Part shown: positions 9,217-18,374 of the stretch, in pieces
Numbering within the stretch: the first letter of the stretch is position 1
Layout of the letters: the number at the start of each line of letters is the position of its first letter
Source: Halomicrobium urmianum
GTDB taxonomy: Archaea > Halobacteriota > Halobacteria > Halobacteriales > Haloarculaceae
Length of the DNA stretch: 64,000 nt
Direction: 5' to 3'
Assembly (NCBI RefSeq): GCF_020217425.1
Contig: NZ_CP084090.1
Location: 1,116,001 to 1,180,000 of the forward strand
Made by a program: the position numbers and the translations under genes
The notes under the pieces: generated by a model
The model's database searches: none
Told to the model about the DNA's origin: nothing
Seen by the model: only the letters and a program-made list of their open reading frames with translations

Positions 9217-9740
9217 CTACTCTGGAACCCAGTCCACGTCCGCTTCCTTCTCGAACACGCCGTCCCGAAGCATGGTGCCGGCTTTTTCGAGCCCCTCCGT
9301 CGGCCCGGCGAGCGAGTCCACCCACTCGATGCTCATGACGTCGTCGTAGCCGACGAGTCGGAACGTGCTGACGCTGTCCCGCCCGGCGTCCTCGTCGTGC
9401 CCGTATCCGACGGAGCGGAACATCTACGCCCGCCCTGTTCGCGGTTGAAGGACGTGTTGTCGAGGACGCCTTCGATCTCGGCGTTGGCGTCGGACACTCG
9501 CACGTCCTTTGCGTGCACGTAGTGGCGCGCGTCGCGATCGGCCAGACACCGGATCGCCTTCGGGACGTCGATCCCCTGCTACCACAGAAGAGACGGGTCG
9601 AGGTTCGCCCCGACGCGCTCGTTCGTCGCCCCCCGGAGTCGCACGAGCTGGGTCGGATCGGACACGAGCACGTTCGGATGCAGCTCGACGGCGATCTCCT
9701 GGGGTGACGCGTCGATTGCTGAGCCGCCGTGATCGCAGCG
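9217..9740 (-). pseudogene. Decayed sugar phosphate isomerase/epimerase
   Basis: Fragments of a xylose-isomerase-like protein can be read on the - strand. EIAVELHPNVLV and GANLDPSLLW are followed by an in-frame TAG at 9579-9581, then QGIDVPKAI, YVHAKDVRVSD and GVLDNTSFN. A frameshift near 9425 moves the rest (FRSVGYGHDED, LVGYDDVMSIEW, EEGLEKA-like) to another frame, ending at 9217. The N-terminal 130-150 residues are missing. One nonsense codon, one frameshift and a lost N-terminus show it is dead. It lies head-to-head with the Gfo/Idh oxidoreductase gene, a common partnership for this family. Confidence 0.8.
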
Positions 9741-9866
9741 TGGCAGCGAAATATTTACGTCTACGCTAGCTGCCACTGTTCACGTGATCGCGACGCTGAC
9801 TGCAACTCGACGCTATCGTCTACCGGCCCGACCGTCGACCGCGACCGACCGTCGAGGGGTGGATCG

Positions 9867-11012
9867 ATGACGCTCGACGTCGGAATGCTCGGATACCGGT
9901 TCATGGGGAAGGCTCACTCGAACGCGCTCGACCGCCTCCCCATGTTCTTCCCCGACGCCCCGGAGACCAACCGAGACGTCATCGTCGGTCGGGACGAGGA
10001 CGCGCTCGCCGAGGCCGCGGAGACGCTCGGGTTCGATCGGACCGCCACGGACTGGCGGGACGTCGTCGACGAGGTGGACGTCTTCTACAACCTCGCGCCG
10101 AACCACGTCCATCCGGAGCCCTCCGTCGCGGCGCTGGACGCCGGAACGCCCGTCTTCTGCGAGAAGCCGCTCGCACCTACCCTGGCGGCTGCCGAGGAGA
10201 TGGCGGCGGCGGCCGCCGACGCGGCCGTCCCCGCGGGCGTCGCGTTCAACTATCGGTTCGTGCCTGCACTGCGGTACGCACGGAACCTGATCCAGGCGGG
10301 CGAGCTCGGGGAGATCCATCACTTCCGCGGGCGGTACCGCCAGGACTGGCTCGTCGACCCCGAGGCCCCCTGGAGCTGGCGCAACGACGAGGAGATGGCC
10401 GGCAGCGGCGCGCTGGGCGACCTCGGCGCACACACGATCGACCTGGCGCGATTCCTGATCGGTGACGTGGTCGGTGACGTCGACCGCGTGAGCGGCCACC
10501 TCCGGACGTTCGTCGAGGAGCGACCGGTCGACTCCGGGGGTGGCAGCCTGGAGAGCGACGGGGCCGACGCCGCCGAAACGCGGGCGGTGACGGTCGACGA
10601 CGCGTACAGCGCGCTCGCGGAGTTCGAGAACGGTGCCACGGGGACCTTCGAGGCCACCAGGTTCGCGAACGGCTACAAGAACGATCACGCCATCGAGATA
10701 GAGGGTTCGCAGGGGAGCCTCCGGTTCGACCTCGAACGGCTCAACGAGCTCGAGGTGCGGCTGGACGGTAACCGGGGCTTCGAGACGATTCTCGTGACGG
10801 ACGCCGACGACCCGTACGTCGAGCACTGGTGGCCGCCGGGTCACGTCCTCGGCTGGGAACACCTGTTCGTCCACGAGAACTACGAGTTCCTCTCGGCTAT
10901 CGCCGAGGGGTCGACGTACGAACCCAACTTCGGCGACGGGGTAGCCGTCCAGCGCGTCCTCGCGGCGATCGACCGGAGCGACGAGATCGGCGAGTGGGTC
11001 TCCGTCGAGTAG
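9867..11012 (+). CDS. Gfo/Idh/MocA family NAD(P)-dependent oxidoreductase
   Basis: A 381 aa cytoplasmic sugar dehydrogenase-like protein. ATG 9867 was chosen because the Rossmann fold begins at once (LDVGMLGYRFMGKAH, with the dinucleotide-binding glycines). The family's EKP motif is present (FCEKPLAPT), as is the catalytic region GDLGAHTIDLARFL in the C-terminal domain. There is no signal peptide. Family members oxidise or reduce sugars and inositols, often at C3, and work with xylose-isomerase-like proteins. Here the divergent neighbour is a dead isomerase. The substrate is not predictable from the sequence, but the neighbourhood suggests intracellular handling of sugars or keto-sugars released by the surface fusion proteins. 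Confidence 0.9.
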   Translation: MTLDVGMLGYRFMGKAHSNALDRLPMFFPDAPETNRDVIVGRDEDALAEAAETLGFDRTATDWRDVVDEVDVFYNLAPNHVHPEPSVAALDAGTPVFCEKPLAPTLAAAEEMAAAAADAAVPAGVAFNYRFVPALRYARNLIQAGELGEIHHFRGRYRQDWLVDPEAPWSWRNDEEMAGSGALGDLGAHTIDLARFLIGDVVGDVDRVSGHLRTFVEERPVDSGGGSLESDGADAAETRAVTVDDAYSALAEFENGATGTFEATRFANGYKNDHAIEIEGSQGSLRFDLERLNELEVRLDGNRGFETILVTDADDPYVEHWWPPGHVLGWEHLFVHENYEFLSAIAEGSTYEPNFGDGVAVQRVLAAIDRSDEIGEWVSVE

Positions 11013-11470
11013 GATCGCTCTATTTCGATCCACTGAACGCAGCCCTCTTGCGACGCTTGCGGCGCCCCTCGGCGAGCAGACAGTCGCTCGTCTCGACGTC
11101 TGCTGCACCCCAGTGGTACCACACGCAATCCACGGCCAGCAGCCGGCACAACTACGGAAGCACGTTCGAAGTGCCCGGTAGTGCCACCAGTGCCAGTCCC
11201 GCTCGAATACCGCATCGAGACCGGCCACGTGCCCACGTACTGAGAGTGGACCGGCCCTCTGGATGACTCTCGATAGTCAGTGTCCGGAAGCAGACTCTGT
11301 CCTTTTCAGTTACGTGTGAGCTGGCAGAACACAACACAGGACGGCTGTTATTGTACAACTCTCTGTTCCGGTTGCCCGACAGCTACCTGAGACGGGTACT
11401 CGAAGACAGTGACAATCTTTGATCCTAGCTCCTCAGCGAATAGGCATCTATCACTCCAAATGACCCTCAG
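11013..11470. other. Gene-free spacer upstream of X2
   Basis: No supported gene. From about 11400 the sequence becomes AT-richer towards the X2 promoter. A long antisense frame crosses this spacer but has no recognisable protein features. Confidence 0.4.
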
Positions 11471-11575
11471 AATTAAATACCAGTTGGACATAATTTCTGT
11501 CATACACCTCTGCGTCAAGCCAGTCACGCGGAGGTGTGCTAACCACCCACGCCCTCGTGGGACGGAGACAGTCAC
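11471..11575 (+). promoter_or_regulatory. X2 promoter and double-hairpin 5' leader
   Basis: A TATA-like TTAAATA at 11473-11479 predicts a transcript start near 11503. The leader would start with hairpin 1: arms 11505-11515 and 11526-11536, 11 bp with one G-U, 10-nt loop. Hairpin 2 follows with arms 11546-11551 and 11556-11561 (CCCACG/CGTGGG, 4-nt loop), then a GGAG ribosome site 8 nt before ATG 11576. The same layout occurs before X3 and X4, with altered bases that keep the pairing. A cis-acting RNA element or protein-binding leader is the natural inference. Confidence 0.65.
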
Positions 11576-12664
11576 ATGTCCAAGGACACATCTGACGGTT
11601 TGTACGGCGCGGACAGACGTAGCGTACTCAAATACCTGGGAACGTCGGGGGCAGTCGCCGCCGGCTCGGGCCTCGGGCTGACGATGTTCAGTGGCTCCGG
11701 TGCAGCGGCGTCGGCCGACATCTCGGCGTCGAACCCGGAGGCGCTGTCCAGCGACGACGGGTCGGTCGACGAGGTGTTCATCAAGCCGTCGCTGTCGGTT
11801 TCGTGGGACGGCTTCGACGACGTCGTCGGCAAAGTCCGGATTCTGGTCGAGACCGCTACGGGCGCGTCCGACCTCGACCCGCCAGAGATCGCGGAGCTCG
11901 ACTTCAATCCCGTGTTCCGTGCCACCGGCTATGCTAACGGCACGGACAACGACAGCGAGGAGGAAACCGGACCGGGTACCAACGGCGAGTACCACATCAA
12001 CTGGTTCAGTGGCGACAAACGCATCACCCTGTTCGATTCGGACGGCGCGCCCGACTACGAGAACGCCGAGTACAACTGCGGGGCGACGATGGAGTCGTAT
12101 CTGAACGGCACGCTGATGGGGGACCCCATTGACGACGCCCAGAACGGCTTCTACGGCGCCGCCGGCAGCACCGACGCCTTCGAGGAGACCACCGACGCCG
12201 GCACCAACGACACGACGGTATATCTTCGGTATACTATCAGTCTCCACCGGCCGGACATCTCGTTCGTCACCGAAGACAACTACGCGCTGGACGCCGAGGA
12301 CGTCCGACCGTTCTCGCCGCTGGCGATGGTGGACGGTGACGGTGGTCAATATCCCGACCTCACCGCCGAGGAGTACGGTACTACGGTCACCAGCGACGTC
12401 GCCGGCGACTACGACGCGCTGTCGGCCGGCGACCTCGTGGCTGCGACGGCGGTGCCCTACGGTGTGATGCAGGACAGCACCGACCACCCGGCGCTGATGA
12501 CCAGTTACGCCAACTTCACCGTCACCGTCGACAACGAACAGGCCAGCGCCAACGCCTCCGGCGACACCGGTGCCGGCGCCGAGGTCGACGAGGACATCGA
12601 AACCATCGCCGACGACGACGACGCGGGCGGCAACGAGACCGCCGGCAACCAGACGGACGAATGA
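11576..12664 (+). CDS. X2: Tat-exported protein of unknown family, partner of G2
   Basis: A 362 aa protein. The Tat signal is DRRSVLKYLGTSG followed by a Gly/Ala/Ser hydrophobic segment. The mature part starts near SADISASNPEALS. I do not recognise a fold. Conserved landmarks shared with X1, X3 and X4 are IKPSLSVSWDGFDDVV, FRATGYANGTDND, a single Cys in YNCGATMESYL, TVYLRYTISLHRPD and DSTDHPALMTSYANF. The tail is Asp/Glu-rich with NET and NQT sequons. The paralogues are almost identical except in the signal and tail. Gene G2 starts 70 bp later and a structured leader precedes this gene. A secreted partner, assembly factor or binding protein for the neighbouring fusion enzyme is plausible from genetic linkage only. 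Confidence 0.9.
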   Translation: MSKDTSDGLYGADRRSVLKYLGTSGAVAAGSGLGLTMFSGSGAAASADISASNPEALSSDDGSVDEVFIKPSLSVSWDGFDDVVGKVRILVETATGASDLDPPEIAELDFNPVFRATGYANGTDNDSEEETGPGTNGEYHINWFSGDKRITLFDSDGAPDYENAEYNCGATMESYLNGTLMGDPIDDAQNGFYGAAGSTDAFEETTDAGTNDTTVYLRYTISLHRPDISFVTEDNYALDAEDVRPFSPLAMVDGDGGQYPDLTAEEYGTTVTSDVAGDYDALSAGDLVAATAVPYGVMQDSTDHPALMTSYANFTVTVDNEQASANASGDTGAGAEVDEDIETIADDDDAGGNETAGNQTDE

Positions 12665-12734
12665 GACAGATATCGACCGCTTCGTCGATAACGTATCGCG
12701 CGACAACCGGACGCCAGAACGCACAACTGCGGCA

Positions 12735-15700
12735 ATGACGAACGACTCCACCAACGACGCGACAGACGTATCGACGTTGACCACCAACCGCCGCCGATTC
12801 TTGCAGTCGGCCGGCGTGAGTGCTGCTGGACTCGCGGCATTCGGCGGCCTCACTAGCGCCCAGCAGAGCGAGGATAACCACATCGAACTAGAGGCCGTCA
12901 CTGTCGAAACCGGCGGCGGCCGCGGCCGCTCGGAGTACGCCTGGGAGGACGGCGAGGGCGGCGTCGTACGCGGCCCACCCGAAGAAGTCTGTAACATTGC
13001 GGGTGGGGCCCACGTCTGGGTGGGGGTTTCACCGGACTCGATTGCCGACCTCACGAATCCGACGCTGAAGCTGACGGCCGGCGAGACGTACACCGTCGAG
13101 TGGACCAACACCGACGGCGAAGAGCACAACTTCGTCGTCGCCGACGCCAACGGTACCGAGCTCATCTCGTCTGAGACCGTCTCCGAGGAAGGCGCCACCC
13201 AGTCCGTCGAGTTCGAGGCCACCGAGGAGATGGCCACCTACTACTGCGGCCCCCACTCCGAATCCCAGAGCGGCGACATCGAGATCGAAGGCGGTGACGG
13301 AGGTGACGACGAGTGGATCCAGCTCTTCGACGGCGAGAGCCTTGACGGGTGGACGCCCAAATTCTCGGGCCGTCCCGTCGGCGAGAACTACAAGGACACG
13401 TTCACCGTCGAGGACGGCGTCCTCAGAGTCGATTACGACGGGTACGACGAGTGGGACAGTACGTTCGGCCACCTCTTCTACGAGGAGGAGTTCTCCCACT
13501 ACATGCTCCGGGCCGAGTACCGATTCGTCGGCGATCAGGTCTCCAGCGCCCCTGACTGGGCCTTCCGGAACAACGGGCTCATGCTCCACGGCCAGACGCC
13601 GGAGGAGATGGACGTCGATCAGGACTATCCCGACTCGATCGAGGTCCAGCTCCTGGGTCAGTCGGCGGACAGCGATACAGAGCGTGCCACCGCTAACGTC
13701 TGTACGCCGGGCACCAACATCGTCATGGACGGCTCGTTACACGAGCAACACTGTACCCGCTCGGAGTCGGACACGTACCGCGGCGACCAGTGGGTGACGG
13801 TCACGGTCGTGGTCCGCGGGAACGAAGCCATCCGTCACATCGTCGAGGACGAGGGGGTCGTGATGAGTTACTCCGAGCCGCAGCTGAACGACGGGACTCC
13901 GCTCACGGGGGGAACCATCTCCATCCAGTCGGAGAGTCACCCGACGGAGTTCCGCACGATCGAACTGAAGCCGATCGATCCCGAGGCGCCGATCGAAGCG
14001 GTCGAGCCGTCGAGCCCGCTCTGGAGCAGCTACACCAAGGACGAGCTGGCCTCGGGCCTCGAACAGCCGATGGCGATCGAGGTCACGCCGGACCACCGGG
14101 TCTTCTTCACCACGCGCGGGCCACCGGTCGACGGGGACGGAAACACCGCGACGACGGAGGTCGGCGTGGTCGATCCCGAGACCATGGAGACCACGACGGC
14201 GCTCGAACTCGACGTGTACACCTCCGGCGAAGACGGGTTACAGGGACTCACGCTCGATCCGGACTTCGAGGAGAACGGGTGGATCTATCTCTACTACTCC
14301 GCGCCACATGGAATCATCGACGAGGAGCCCCACAAGCGGTTGTCGCGGTTCACGGTCGAGGGCAACACGATCGATCCGGAGTCCGAAGTCGAGTTACTCA
14401 GGGTCCCATCGGTGGACAACCCGTGCTGTCACGTCGGCGGCGACCTCGAGTTCGGACCGGAGGGGAACCTCTGGCTCTCGGTCGGTGACGACACGAGTCC
14501 GTTCGCGACCCTCTACTCGCCGATGGACGAACGCGACGGACGGGAGCTGTACGACGCCCAGCGGTCGGCCTCGAACACCAACGATCTCAGAGGGAGCATC
14601 CTCCGGATCACGCCGACCGACGACGGCGGCTACGAGATTCCCGACGACAACATGTTCACCGGTCCGGAGTACGCCGACGCGCGCGAGAACGACCTCGTGC
14701 GCGAGGAGATCTACGTGATGGGCTGTCGCAACCCCTTCCGGATGGACATCGACGAGGACGGCGTCCTGTACTGGGGCGACTACGGACCCGACGCACGAGA
14801 GTGGGCCGACGACCAGGGTCCGCCGGGAATGGTCGAGTTCAACCGGGCCGAGGAGCCCGGCTATTACGGATGGCCGTACGTCGTCGGGCCCAACATCCCC
14901 TACGTCGACGGTGAGTTCGTCGACGCCGACAACGATCAGGGGTGGACCTTCGAGTCCTCCGGCGATCCGTTCGATCCGCAGAACCTGCGGAACACCTCGC
15001 CGAACAACACCGGCCTCACCGACTTGCCCGAACCCGAGGATCCGACGATCTGGTACCCCTACAGCTGGGACGCCCTGCTGGGTTCCCCGCCCGCCTACGC
15101 GGAGGAGTACCTGCCCGACGAACCACCGTTCCCGGACTTCGAGGGCGGCGCGCCGATGGGCCTGCCGGTCTACGAGCACCAGGACTCCCACGGCGAGAAC
15201 GCTCTGCCCGAGCGGTTCTTCGACGGGAAGCAGATCATCGGCGAGTGGGGCCAGCAGTGGATTAGGTACGTATCCTACGACGAGGAGGGCGACGTCGAGG
15301 AGATCAACGAGTTCATGCCGGACACGGACTTCCTCTCGCCGATGGACATGACCGTCGGGCCGGACGGGACGCTGTACCTCCTGGAGTGGGGCGACGGGTA
15401 CGCCGGCGATCCCATCTCCGAGAACTCCGGGATCTACCGCATCCAACGCGAGATCGGCGTCGACTTCGAGAACGTCGGAAGCGAACTGGTCACCGGACCG
15501 GGGACGACGACCACGGTGAACGCGACGGTCACGAACCCGTTCGGCTCGGCCATCGAGAACGGCGAGGTCACGCTTAGTGCACCGGACGATTCGGCGATCG
15601 AGGTGACCGCCGTCGAGGGCCAAACGTTCGACTCGCTCGGGTCGTACCAGTCCCAGTCGATGTCCTGGGACGTGACGGTCCCAGACGGGGCCAGTGACAG

Positions 15701-17318
15701 TCACGAGCTGACGGCGGCCGTCAGTTACACCGGTACGGACGGTGAGCAGAGCCGCACCACGCCCGCATTCACGATCACGGTCGGTCAGAGCATCGCCGGC
15801 GACTGGCAGTTCCAGACCGGCGACGACGACGCCTGGAGCGACCCGTCGTTCGACGACAGCGGCTGGGAGACCGTCGAGCTTCCGGATCACTGGGAGGACC
15901 ACTCGAACTACACCGACGACGAGGTCTTCGGGTGGTACCGAAAGACCGTGACCGTCCCCGAGAGCTGGGAAGGCCAGGACATCACGCTCAGAGTCGGCAA
16001 GATCGACGACGTCGATGAGACGTTCTTCAACGGTACGAAGGTCGGCCAGACAGGGACGTTCCCGGAGAACGGGTACGAAACCGCCTGGGATGCGTCCCGA
16101 GAGTACACGGTCAGCTCTGAGACCGTCGACTACGGCGGCGAGAACGTTATTGCGATCCGCGTCTACGACGGTGCTTCCGGCGGCGGGCTCTACGAGGGGC
16201 CGCTCCTGATGATCCCGTCGTCCGACGGCAGTGGCGGCGGTGACGACGGCGACCAGACGCTCCAGGACGGCCTGGAGGTGCACCTCCCGCTGGACGGCGA
16301 CACGCCGACCAACGAGATCACCGGCACCGACGCTACCATCGAAGGCGACGTGACGACCGGTCAGTCCGGTGTCCTCGGGAGCGCCTACGAGTTCGACGTC
16401 AACCAAGAGACCGGGGTCGAGATCCCTCCGTCCGAAGCGACGGCGGGCGATGGCGTGATAACCGAGCCTCTCCCGATCAACGGCGATGGGGCGACCGCGG
16501 CCGCGTGGATCAACTACACCGACCACGAGCAGTGGGGCCGCGCCCCGTTCCAGATCGGCGGCTCTCTCGAGGACGCGCCCGCAGACGGCTGGAACGTCCA
16601 GTTCGAGAGTAACACGGATACGATTCGGCCGGAGCTCTGGGACGGCGGTACTCCCAGCAATGGATCCGGTGGGACGCCCATCCCGGTCGAGTCGGGAACG
16701 TGGTACTTCGTCGTGGTAGTCGTCGAGGGTGGGACCTCTAGGCTCCACGTCTTCGACCAGGAGGGCGAACTCGACGCCTCGCCACAGGTCTGGACCGGCG
16801 GGTCGCGCAGTCAGGCCGAGAGCGCGCCCCTCTGCATCGGCGTCGGCCAGGGCTACGACATGGCAGGCCGCGTCGACGACGTCTGGGCGCACTCCCGCGC
16901 CCTCTCCGCGGACAAAGTCAGCGAGCTCCACTCGCTGTCGCTCGAGGGAAGCGGTTCGAGGGCACTCGACCCGTCGACGACGATCCGACTCGACGGCCAG
17001 ATCAGCAGTTGGGTGGGACAGGCCCCGTCGAGCATCGACGGGACCTCGAATCCCACGCTCACGCTACAGGCCGGTGAAACCTACACGGTCGAGTGGACGA
17101 ACGTCGACGGGATCGGACACAACTTCGAGATCCTCGATCACGACCAACCCGAGTACTCCGGCCACATTGTCAACGACATCTCGACGTCCCTCATGTCCAA
17201 TCAAGGCGAAACCCAGACCGTCGAGTTCACGGCCACCGAGGAGATGGCTCGATACCAGTGCCGTCCGCACCGGTCGAGTATGCACGGCGACATCGAGGTG
17301 ATCGGAAGCAGTCAGTAA
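12735..17318 (+). CDS. G2: Tat-exported cupredoxin - DUF1080 - sugar dehydrogenase - jelly roll - LamG - cupredoxin fusion protein
   Basis: A 1527 aa protein. ATG 12735 is chosen because it places the Tat motif NRRRFLQ at 18-24; the longer upstream frame overlaps X2. Order: cupredoxin (His131, Cys171, His174, Gln178 instead of Met); DUF1080/3-keto-disaccharide hydrolase (about 192-418, from WIQLFDGESLDGW); sorbosone/glucose-dehydrogenase propeller (about 429-903) with Cys564-Cys565-His566; a NEW3-like domain (910-1016); a galactose-binding jelly roll of the beta-galactosidase type (1019-1162); a LamG-like domain (1176-1402); and a second cupredoxin (1412-1527) with His1462, Cys1509, His1512 and Met1516. 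The two copper domains bracket the enzyme modules. No clear ribosome site precedes the start. Substrate is unknown; a surface sugar-oxidising and keto-glycoside-cleaving enzyme is inferred. Confidence 0.87.
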   Translation: MTNDSTNDATDVSTLTTNRRRFLQSAGVSAAGLAAFGGLTSAQQSEDNHIELEAVTVETGGGRGRSEYAWEDGEGGVVRGPPEEVCNIAGGAHVWVGVSPDSIADLTNPTLKLTAGETYTVEWTNTDGEEHNFVVADANGTELISSETVSEEGATQSVEFEATEEMATYYCGPHSESQSGDIEIEGGDGGDDEWIQLFDGESLDGWTPKFSGRPVGENYKDTFTVEDGVLRVDYDGYDEWDSTFGHLFYEEEFSHYMLRAEYRFVGDQVSSAPDWAFRNNGLMLHGQTPEEMDVDQDYPDSIEVQLLGQSADSDTERATANVCTPGTNIVMDGSLHEQHCTRSESDTYRGDQWVTVTVVVRGNEAIRHIVEDEGVVMSYSEPQLNDGTPLTGGTISIQSESHPTEFRTIELKPIDPEAPIEAVEPSSPLWSSYTKDELASGLEQPMAIEVTPDHRVFFTTRGPPVDGDGNTATTEVGVVDPETMETTTALELDVYTSGEDGLQGLTLDPDFEENGWIYLYYSAPHGIIDEEPHKRLSRFTVEGNTIDPESEVELLRVPSVDNPCCHVGGDLEFGPEGNLWLSVGDDTSPFATLYSPMDERDGRELYDAQRSASNTNDLRGSILRITPTDDGGYEIPDDNMFTGPEYADARENDLVREEIYVMGCRNPFRMDIDEDGVLYWGDYGPDAREWADDQGPPGMVEFNRAEEPGYYGWPYVVGPNIPYVDGEFVDADNDQGWTFESSGDPFDPQNLRNTSPNNTGLTDLPEPEDPTIWYPYSWDALLGSPPAYAEEYLPDEPPFPDFEGGAPMGLPVYEHQDSHGENALPERFFDGKQIIGEWGQQWIRYVSYDEEGDVEEINEFMPDTDFLSPMDMTVGPDGTLYLLEWGDGYAGDPISENSGIYRIQREIGVDFENVGSELVTGPGTTTTVNATVTNPFGSAIENGEVTLSAPDDSAIEVTAVEGQTFDSLGSYQSQSMSWDVTVPDGASDSHELTAAVSYTGTDGEQSRTTPAFTITVGQSIAGDWQFQTGDDDAWSDPSFDDSGWETVELPDHWEDHSNYTDDEVFGWYRKTVTVPESWEGQDITLRVGKIDDVDETFFNGTKVGQTGTFPENGYETAWDASREYTVSSETVDYGGENVIAIRVYDGASGGGLYEGPLLMIPSSDGSGGGDDGDQTLQDGLEVHLPLDGDTPTNEITGTDATIEGDVTTGQSGVLGSAYEFDVNQETGVEIPPSEATAGDGVITEPLPINGDGATAAAWINYTDHEQWGRAPFQIGGSLEDAPADGWNVQFESNTDTIRPELWDGGTPSNGSGGTPIPVESGTWYFVVVVVEGGTSRLHVFDQEGELDASPQVWTGGSRSQAESAPLCIGVGQGYDMAGRVDDVWAHSRALSADKVSELHSLSLEGSGSRALDPSTTIRLDGQISSWVGQAPSSIDGTSNPTLTLQAGETYTVEWTNVDGIGHNFEILDHDQPEYSGHIVNDISTSLMSNQGETQTVEFTATEEMARYQCRPHRSSMHGDIEVIGSSQ

Positions 17319-17681
17319 CGACGGTATCGAACTGACCGCTCTGGTCCGCGGGCGTGTCTACTGACGAGGCGCCTGGACTGTCCCACGTTAGCTCACCGAC
17401 AGTTCGGCTCTCGCCGGTCGTCGACCGACGGCTGGCAAAACGTCGACAGACTGTACCCGGGAGCGGGAGCACTCGCAAGTCCGTCATCGTGCCACGTAGC
17501 AACGAGGACCGGTGAACCGACTGCGTGAGCGGTCACTGTCAGACGTTCGTCGCGGAGCACACGGACATCGCCGATTGTCCGATCAGGTCTGGAAATCTGG
17601 CAGCAACGAGGACGGCGAGTGGCCTCCGAGGTATGACGGCCTAGTCCGCTGCGTTCTCCAGTCCTCTGATCGGCGCTCGAC
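17319..17681. other. Spacer between convergent G2 and methyltransferase
   Basis: The two genes converge on this 363-bp interval. I see no gene and no strong terminator-like hairpin. Confidence 0.4.
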
Positions 17682-18374
17682 CTATTTCTTCACGCTGACG
17701 ACGAGGCCTTCCCCGACGGGGAGGAGGCTCGTCTCGAAGTTCGGTTCGTCTCGGACGTGCTGGAGGTATCGCACGACGCCAGCGGTAGTCTCGTCCATCG
17801 CGTCCCAGTCCGGGTCTCCTCGTAACGCCGCGAGCGCGCGGTCCTCCTGGACAGCGGGACCGGCCATCACGTTGTCGGCGCAGATCACGCCCCCCGACGG
17901 GACGTCGTCCTCGACGAGTTCGAACGTCTCCAGGTACTCCTGCTCCAGGTTGTCGATCAGCACGAAGTCGAACTGACCGTCGTACTGCCGGTAGGTCTCC
18001 AGCGCGTCGCCTACTTCGAAACGAGCCAGATCGGCGTAGCCGCCGCGCTCGAAGAACGACCGCGCTTCGTCGAGGTTCGCTCCGTCGAAGTCGGTCAGGA
18101 CGATCTCGCCGTCGGACGGTAACGCCGGGGCGATCCAGTACGCGGAGTATCCCTTCCCCGATCCGAACTCGAAGGCGCGGTTAGCACCAGTCATCCGCGC
18201 GACGATTCTGAGCGTCCCACCGACCTCGGGACCCACGATCGGGAAGTCGTCGTTCACGTTGTGGGTGACCATCTCGTCGAACACGGAGTCCGTTTCCGGT
18301 GTCATCGCCCGCACGAACTGGGCCACGTCGTCGTCGAGAACTGAGTTCAGTACGTCGTATTCGTCCGGAACCAT
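17682..18374 (-). CDS. Class I SAM-dependent O-methyltransferase (family 3 type)
   Basis: A 230 aa protein. The SAM-binding motif I is FEFGSGKGYSAYWI, followed by the acidic strand end VLTDFDG, then the DNLEQEYLE and CADNVMAGP blocks typical of the small cation-dependent O-methyltransferases related to catechol O-methyltransferase. Length fits the family (about 220 aa). There is no signal peptide, so it acts in the cytoplasm. It sits between two fusion-gene pairs in the opposite orientation, and nothing links it to sugar oxidation except location. The methyl acceptor is unknown. Confidence 0.85.
   Translation of the reverse strand: MVPDEYDVLNSVLDDDVAQFVRAMTPETDSVFDEMVTHNVNDDFPIVGPEVGGTLRIVARMTGANRAFEFGSGKGYSAYWIAPALPSDGEIVLTDFDGANLDEARSFFERGGYADLARFEVGDALETYRQYDGQFDFVLIDNLEQEYLETFELVEDDVPSGGVICADNVMAGPAVQEDRALAALRGDPDWDAMDETTAGVVRYLQHVRDEPNFETSLLPVGEGLVVSVKK

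Noticed and set aside
9579-9581. In-frame TAG codons here and at 32941 as possible recoding (pyrrolysine or readthrough)
   Set aside because: TAG ends many intact genes in the window (X1 at 351, the Gfo/Idh gene at 11010, malate synthase), and both sites are followed by frameshifts or deletions, so decay explains them.
11534-11542. A minimal upstream frame GTG-TGC-TAA after GGAGG in the X2 leader, with similar start-Cys-(Gln)-stop strings before X3 and X4
   Set aside because: The supposed ribosome site abuts the start codon with no spacer and lies inside the hairpin stem, so translation is unlikely; conservation follows from the stem.
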